Shown: positions 58,832 through 64,000 of the stretch, in pieces
How the letters are laid out: every line of letters begins with the position of its first letter
Numbering within the stretch: the first letter of the stretch is position 1
Source of the DNA: Zingiber officinale
Lineage: Eukaryota; Streptophyta; Magnoliopsida; Zingiberales; Zingiberaceae
Direction of reading: 5' to 3'
Assembly: GCF_018446385.1 (NCBI RefSeq)
Contig: NC_056005.1
Coordinates: forward strand, 95,446,984 to 95,510,983
Length of the DNA: 64,000 nucleotides
Program-made: the position numbers and the translations under genes
Notes under the pieces: model-generated
What the model saw: only the letters and a program-made list of their open reading frames with translations
Database searches by the model: none
Told to the model about the DNA's origin: nothing

Positions 58832-60326
58832 CTATTGAACCCTATGGTAAGAAATTACATCCTTCTTAGTCTTAGGTTTGTATCCCAAACATCTATGGCC
58901 ATTGGATGACCTTTGCACTCCTAGACCTAGACTATGCTCATTTTGCCCTTTTAGGATATTTTCCATCCTTCTTAGGGTCTTTTCCATTTTATCAAGTCTT
59001 GACCTCAAAACTTGATTTTCTATCATTAAATCCTTAGATTTTGATTTTTCATTGATTCCTTGAGCATTTTTATTTTTTAGGCTTGTAAACAAAATCCTTG
59101 CCTAAATTTTTATCTACCTTCCTAATCCTAGGTGTGGTAGTCTTAGCATGAAAAGCCACATGTTTTTCCTTAATGCCATCATGCTTTCTATTTTTATGGT
59201 AAATAACATTAAAATGATAAAAATTAGAACTAGCATGCTTTTTACCATTATTTAAAGGGGTAGACTCAATAAATGATACCTTTCGTTTTACCTTGAAGGC
59301 TCCCCCTTGACTCATGCTTCCTCCTTGAGCCTTGACCGCTTTCTTCCCCTTGGGACATTGACTCTGATAGTGTCCCTTTTGATTGCAAGAGAAGCACACA
59401 ATGTGCTTCTTGCTCTTCTTTGTTCCGGGAGCAGTCTCTTTGGGCTTCTCCTTGCCCTTTGGTGCCACTTGGCCCTTCTTCTTGGCCAATTTTGGGCATT
59501 TGCTCTTGTAGTGTCCATGTTCCCTACACTCAAAACATATAATGTGATTTTTATTTTTAATTGAACTAATTATACCTTCATGTGTAGGGATGACACTTGA
59601 TCCTCCTTTTGATCCGGAGGTAGATGCTTCCTCTTGATTTGACAATGATGCTCCTCCAATAGACTTGACTTGACTTGTGGAGGTGGAAGCTTCTTCATCC
59701 TCTTCTTCTCTTGACCCGGATGTGGAGACTTCTTTTTCTTCTTGATCCGGTGTCAATGAAAATCGCTCCCCCTCAATCCTAGAGGTGGAGGCTTCATCAT
59801 CTTCATCTTGTACATGGAACAAAGAGTATGCTCCCTCTTTGCTCTTTTCATTGCATTCCTTTGAAGATGAGGCTTCTTGGACTTCTTCTTCGGAAGTTGA
59901 GCATCTCTCAACTTCGGAGTCCACTTCCTCTTAATCTTGACCCACGGAGTCGCCCTCTTTGGATTCTTCTTGAATTGATACAGTGGAGGGGATCTCATGA
60001 ATCGTTGCCAATTTGCTCCAAAGCTCCTTGACATCTTTGAACTCTCTGACTTGAGCTAAAATATTGTTTGACAATAAATTGACCAATAGCTTGGTCACTT
60101 TGTCATTTGTCTCGCTCCTTTGAATTTGATTTTGGCTCCACTTGTTTCTCTTGAGAGTTTTGCCCTTTGAATTTGTTGGAGCCTCAAAACCTTCCATGAG
60201 AGCAAACCATTGCTCTATCTCCACCATTAAGAAATTCTCGATCCTTGATCTCCAAAGATCGAAACTCATCATTGTGAATGGTGGAGGCACTCTTGTATCG
60301 AACCCAAGTCCGTCTTGGAATTCCAT
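58832..60326 (-). pseudogene. gag of copia 1, disrupted
   Basis: From the minus-strand ATG at 60326: FDLWRSRIENFLM, then EQWFALMEGFEAP, then FKDVKELWSKLATIHE (UBN2-type gag). An in-frame TAA follows at 59931-59933. The same frame then continues through a Ser/Glu-rich linker to two CCHC knuckles (CFECREHGHYKSKC and CFSCNQKGHYQSQC) and stops at about 59070. The expected next part (KDLMIENQVLRSRLDKMEKT, coiled coil) lies in another frame down to 58832. Protease, integrase and RT are absent. Confidence 0.85.
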
Positions 60327-60448
60327 CTTGAAGTTGAGCCTTTTTGAATTCTTTGACTTGATGAATTTGCTTCAACTTCTTCACCCTCTAGCTTGTTGCC
60401 CCTTCCGGCGATGATTCCGGTAAAGAGTGACCTTGCTATGATACCACT

Positions 60449-62036
60449 TGTTGGGACCGAAACGTAGCTAGGGGGGAGGGTGAATAGCTCAGCGTGATCT
60501 CGTGCTCATCGTTGCTTGCTTCTTGTGATGAAATGCAGTGGAAAATACAGAGAAACAAATACACAACGCTAACACTAGGGATTTACTTGGTATCTACCTC
60601 AAGAAGAGGTGACTAATCCAAGGATCCACACACTCATGCATCCTCCACTAATAAAATACTCCTTTACGGTAACTACCGAAGGCGGAGAAGCCCTACAAGT
60701 TCACACTACAAGAAGAAAGGGAAAGGAAATAAAATATAAGCAAAAACTTACAAGATTGCACAAGAAAAACCCTAACCCTAGCTTTCTTCTTCTTGCTGTA
60801 GATCCGCCTCTTGACTTGGAAAAACCTCTAAGAACTTCAAGAACCGGCGGTGAGAACTCTATCGAGCAGCTGTGGAAGTGCTGTGAAGATCTGAGATGAA
60901 AATCGTGAGCTCTACTGAAGACGAACGCACGCCAACAGCTATATTCTGCGCCAACGGTCGGATCCCAATCGATTGGATTGCTCCCAGTTGATCAGGGAGG
61001 CTTTGGATCGATCGACCGATCGATCCAGAGCGCCTCTGTGCTCTTGAGAAATGCCTGGATCGATCGGCTGATTGATCCAACCCTTAGCGCGTGGAAACAG
61101 AACCTCCCAATCGATCACCTGATCGATTAGAGGCTCTGGATCGATCGGCCGATCGATCCAGAGCTGTTCTATGCGATCGCGCGATTCTCCCAATCGATCC
61201 ACTAATCGATTGGGAGGGGGCTTGTCGCAAAGACTCGTCCAATCGATCAGCTGATCGATTGGGCATGAGCCAATCGATCGACTGATCGATCCAGCTCATG
61301 ATTTCGCCCAAAATCAAGTCCAAAGCCCCCTGGACCAACATTCGGTCATCCGTGACTTGTTGGTCCATCATGCCTAGCGTCCGGTCACCCTTGACCTGCT
61401 AAGACTCCCTCACCAAGTGTCCGGTCAATCCCTTTGACCCACTTGGACTTTCTCTTCTCGTGCCAAGTATCCGGTCAATCTCTTTGACCTACTTGGACTT
61501 TCATCAGATGTCTGGTCAACCTTAACCCATCTGGATTTTTCCGTGCCTGGCTTCACTCACCAGGACTTCCCTTCTGCCTAGCTTCACTCACTAGGACTTT
61601 CACCTGACTTCACTCACCAGGATTTCCCTTCTGCCTAGTTTCACTCACTAGGACTTTCCACAACTGTCTAGCTTCACTCACCAGGACTTTCCACAACTGT
61701 CTGACTTCATTCACCGGGACTTTCCTTCTGCCTAGCTTCACTCAGTAGAACTTTTCACCTGGCTTCACTGACCAGGATTTTCCTTCTGCCTAGCTTCACT
61801 CACTAGGACTTTTCACCTGGCTTCACTCATCAAGATTTTTCAGTCAAGTATCCAGTCAACCTTGACCTCTTGACTCTTCTTCACAATCTCCCCACATGAA
61901 CAATTGCACCTGCAATCTCCATGTCTTGTCTCCATGTATTGTCAAACATCGAAATCCAAACATCAATACTCGAGTTTGACCCAATTCAAGCTCAGTCAAC
62001 CAGGTCAACCTTGACCTATGGGATATTGCACCAACA
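60449..62036 (-). repeat. Right (5') LTR of copia 1, 1,588 bp
   Basis: Contains a palindrome array at 60960-61290 (GATCGATCGACCGATCGATC and similar). It also contains about ten copies of a ~28-bp unit (CTAGCTTCACTCACTAGGAC) at 61540-61840. Both are non-coding. Confidence 0.85.
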
Positions 62037-62041
62037 GGCAG

Positions 62042-62903
62042 CGCGATGCTGCTATGTGGAAATGGTCCGAGCCGAGTCCAGGTTCGCTCAGAAGGCTCCC
62101 CGGATTGAGGTAAATGCTTTAATTGAAAAGCCTCCCACTTTAGTTTATGAAGAAAAGGAAGAAGTGCAGATCCAGGAGGGTCGACTGGAGGCCACCACCT
62201 TCGTTGCTTCCGACCTGGAAGCCGGCCCGAAGGAGTTGCTGATCAGATCCCTACAGCGCAACAATGACGTCTTCGTATGGTCAACACACGAGCTATCGGG
62301 CATCTCGATGAGCGTCGCACAACACGAGCTTTATGTCCAACCAGACGCTAGGCCCGTAAAGCAAAGGAAGAGGGACTTCAGCGCGGAGCAGAATGTCATC
62401 ATTCGAGCGGAAGTCGAGAAGCTTCTGGAAGTCGGCCATATACGGGAAGTGCAATTCCCGAGCTGGCTCGCAAATATGGTGCTGGTCTCCAAGTGGAGTA
62501 ACAAGTGGAGAGTCTGCATCGACTTTCGAGATCTGAACAAGGCATGCCCGAAGGATTTTTACCCTCTACCCCGGATTGATCAAATGATGGATTCGATGGC
62601 TAGGTGCGAGCTGATATGGATGCTGGACGCATATCAAGGGTACCATCAAGTGCCGCTCGCCCGTGATGATCAGGAGAAAGTAAGCTTCATAACTGCAGAC
62701 GACACTTACTGCTACAACGTGATGTCGTTCGGATTGAAGAACGTGGGTGCTACATACCAGAAGCTCATGAATAAAGTGTTCCGGAAGCAGATCGGGCGAA
62801 ACCTGGAGGTATACGTTGATGATATACTTATTAAATCAGTCCAAGTAGTCAACCTTTGTGCAGATATAGAGGAAACCTTTGAGACGCTGAGGACATACGG
62901 GGT
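62042..62903 (+). pseudogene. Reverse transcriptase of the Tat-like element, truncated
   Basis: Continues the frame interrupted at 52868. Motifs in order: KRDFSAEQ..II..EV.KLL, SWLANMVLVSKWSNKWRVCI, DFRDLNKACPKDFYPLPRID, LDAYQGYHQVPL, MSFGLKNVGATYQ, and the catalytic YVDDILIKS. The frame is open, but it ends after TLRTYGV, before the RT thumb, RNase H and integrase. It is fused there to a displaced gag fragment. Confidence 0.88.
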
Positions 62904-63008
62904 CTCGCCTCGGTCACTAAGCCAAGGAACTATCACCGCCGATCGCCTTCGCCTGACCGGCATCATAATTATCAGAACGTCGGTCGGCGAACAGCCAGAC
63001 AGTCACTC
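62904..63008 (+). repeat. Displaced copy of a gag segment joined to RT
   Basis: Nearly repeats 52093-52197 (CGGTC.CTAAGCCAAGGAAC, ATCACCGCCGATCG, CTGACCGGCATCATAA, CAGACAGTCACT). It is read here in a different frame from gag. Confidence 0.85.
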
Positions 63009-63595
63009 GAGTGGTGACGTTAAACTCTAGAGTCGGGCCGGCGACTATAAACCCCCCGACCTGAAGATCGTTGAGCGGCGACGTTATACTCTAAAGTCGG
63101 ACCGGTGACTATAAACCCCCGGCCTAAAGACCGTCAAGCGACAACGTTAAACTCTAGAGTCGAACCGGCGACGATAAACCCCCCGGTCTAAAGACCATTG
63201 AGCGGCGACGTTAAACTCTAGAGTCGGACCGGCAACTATAAACCCCCGACCTGAAGACCGTCGAGTGGCGACGTTAAACTCTAGAGTCGGACCGACGACT
63301 ATAAACCTCCCGGCCTGAAGACCGTCGAGCGGCGACGTTAAACTCTAGGGTCAAAGCGGCGACCATAAATATCCCGCTCGGAAGACCGTCGAGCGGCGAC
63401 GTTAAACTCTAGGGTCGAAGCGGTGACCATAAATATCCCGCTCGGAAAACCGTCGAGCGGCGACGTTAAACTCTAGGGTCGAAGCGGCGACCACAAATAT
63501 CCCGCTCGGGAGACTGTCGAGCGGCGACGTTAAACTCTAGAGTCGGACCGATGACTATAAACCCCCCGGCCCGAAGACCGTCCACCGATCATAAC
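63009..63595. repeat. Tandem array, ~64-bp unit, about nine copies
   Basis: Unit: GAGCGGCGACGTTAAACTCT, then AGAGTCGGACCGGCGACTAT, then AAACCCCCCGGCC and a GAAGACCGTC link. Two variants occur: copies with ATAAACCCCCCGG (first five or six, and the last) and copies with ATAAATATCCCGCTCGG (three in a row near 63355-63515). Confidence 0.9.
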
Positions 63596-63835
63596 ATTCA
63601 TCCTTGTCACCGCGTAAACCTAAGGGGAATTACGAAAGAGTGATGGTCTGGTATTCGACTGCCGAGCGGTAGCTCAAAGGGTAGGGGTGAAGACTCGCAC
63701 AAATCAGATGACTCGCTCGGACATACACAGCACGTAAAGCAAACAGTGAAAGGCCAAAGATTCATTAAGCAAAATAAGCCGAGCGGCGGATACATAAAAC
63801 AAAAAGGACCGAGCGATCAGTACAGAACCACGACT
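63596..63835. other. Spacer between tandem array and antisense ORF
   Basis: Holds several CCGAGCGG words like those in the LTR and gag leader. It is probably the 3' UTR of the antisense ORF. No independent gene. Confidence 0.4.
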
Positions 63836-64000
63836 TCACTCTAGATAATTGAAAAACTCGTCCGGAATCGTGGATAGAAGATCAGCATGATCACGGACAG
63901 GAATAGTGAAATCCTCTGGAAGATGACCCTTTGTCTTCAGGTAATCAGCCATGGCGGTGATGGCGAGCTCGAACGCATGGACAAGCCGAGCGCAGGCTTT
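63836..64000 (-). CDS. Antisense ORF of the Tat-like element, 3' end (partial)
   Basis: On the minus strand, 54 codons are open from the window edge to a TGA at 63836-63838. The C-terminus reads LKTKGHLPEDFTIPVRDHAD, then LLSTIPDEFFNYLE. I recognise no enzymatic domain. Position and orientation fit the antisense ORF of unknown function found downstream of pol in some Tat elements. The rest lies beyond the window. Confidence 0.55.
   Translation of the reverse strand, partial: KACARLVHAFELAITAMADYLKTKGHLPEDFTIPVRDHADLLSTIPDEFFNYLE

Larger units (their letters stand above)
52869..62036 (-). mobile_element. Ty1/copia element 1 inserted in the Tat-like element
   Basis: Ends TGTTGGGACC...CACCAACA. 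The 5-bp target duplication GGCAG is exact (52864-52868 and 62037-62041). Transcribed right to left: 5' LTR 60449-62036, PBS (TGGTATCATAGC just left of 60449), broken gag, non-coding 3' region, polypurine tract near 56290, and a left LTR of which only 52869-53239 remains. Pol is missing. A second copia element occupies 53240-56286. Confidence 0.88.
50042..64000 (+). mobile_element. Defective Ty3 Tat-like retrotransposon, split by a copia insertion
   Basis: Parts in order: 5' LTR, PBS, gag-protease (50940-52868), a 9.2-kb copia insertion (52869-62036), reverse transcriptase (62042-about 62900), a displaced gag fragment, a tandem array, and an antisense ORF running off the window. RNase H and integrase are absent between RT and the array. 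An antisense ORF downstream of pol points to the Tat lineage (Ogre/Retand-type); this is inference from layout. Confidence 0.75.

Noticed and set aside
63009-63595. CRISPR-like array
   Set aside because: The repeats are contiguous with no unique spacers and this is a plant genome; it is an ordinary tandem array.

Overview
This window is plant nuclear DNA: genes with GT-AG introns, AT-rich spacers, and many plant-type transposable elements nested in one another. The host genes are HAP2/GCS1 (3' part), an F-box PP2 protein, a lysophospholipid acyltransferase and a BAG-family co-chaperone. A monocot seems likely; the ginger order (Zingiberales) is my guess from the style of the LTRs and their short palindromes, and the sequence does not prove it.

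Layout. 1-3.0 kb: last seven exons of HAP2/GCS1 (+), with a LINE remnant in one intron. 4.0-5.5 kb: a PIF/Harbinger element with a TTA target duplication. 5.6-10.2 kb: decayed repeats and a second copy of the F-box promoter. 10.6-12.35 kb: an intact three-exon F-box PP2-A gene (+). 13-15 kb: MITE-like debris. 15.7-25.0 kb: an LPLAT/LPCAT (MBOAT) gene (+) that looks dead (frameshifts, TGG to TGA, lost splice acceptor), with a hAT element in its second intron. 26.8-29.4 kb: repeats, including a 1-kb element with ~232-bp inverted ends.

29.5-40.0 kb lies between two 175-bp inverted repeats that match at every base by eye. It holds a GRF zinc-finger/transmembrane ORF (+), a palindrome-rich array, a probable captured host-gene fragment (-), the C-terminal half of a FAR1/FRS-type MULE transposase (-), and a truncated Tekay/Del-like Ty3 retrotransposon with a 3.3-kb LTR. 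I read it as a composite Mutator-like element.

40-50 kb: repeat fields around an intact four-exon BAG gene (44.2-45.3 kb, +), which sits between two diverged direct repeats. 50.0-64 kb: a defective Tat-like Ty3 element (+) split between protease and reverse transcriptase by a Ty1/copia element (-) with a perfect 5-bp target duplication. That copia element itself contains a second, non-autonomous copia element (-). The Tat-like element ends with a ~64-bp tandem array and the 3' end of an antisense ORF.

The host genes are unrelated housekeeping or reproductive genes with no shared pathway. The most unusual features are the composite MULE with its GRF accessory ORF, the arrays of short GATCG-based palindromes found in three separate contexts, the triplicated primer-binding site in the Tekay leader, and the gag fragment fused after a truncated reverse transcriptase. 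No CRISPR array, rRNA or tRNA gene was seen. All exon coordinates were derived by hand.
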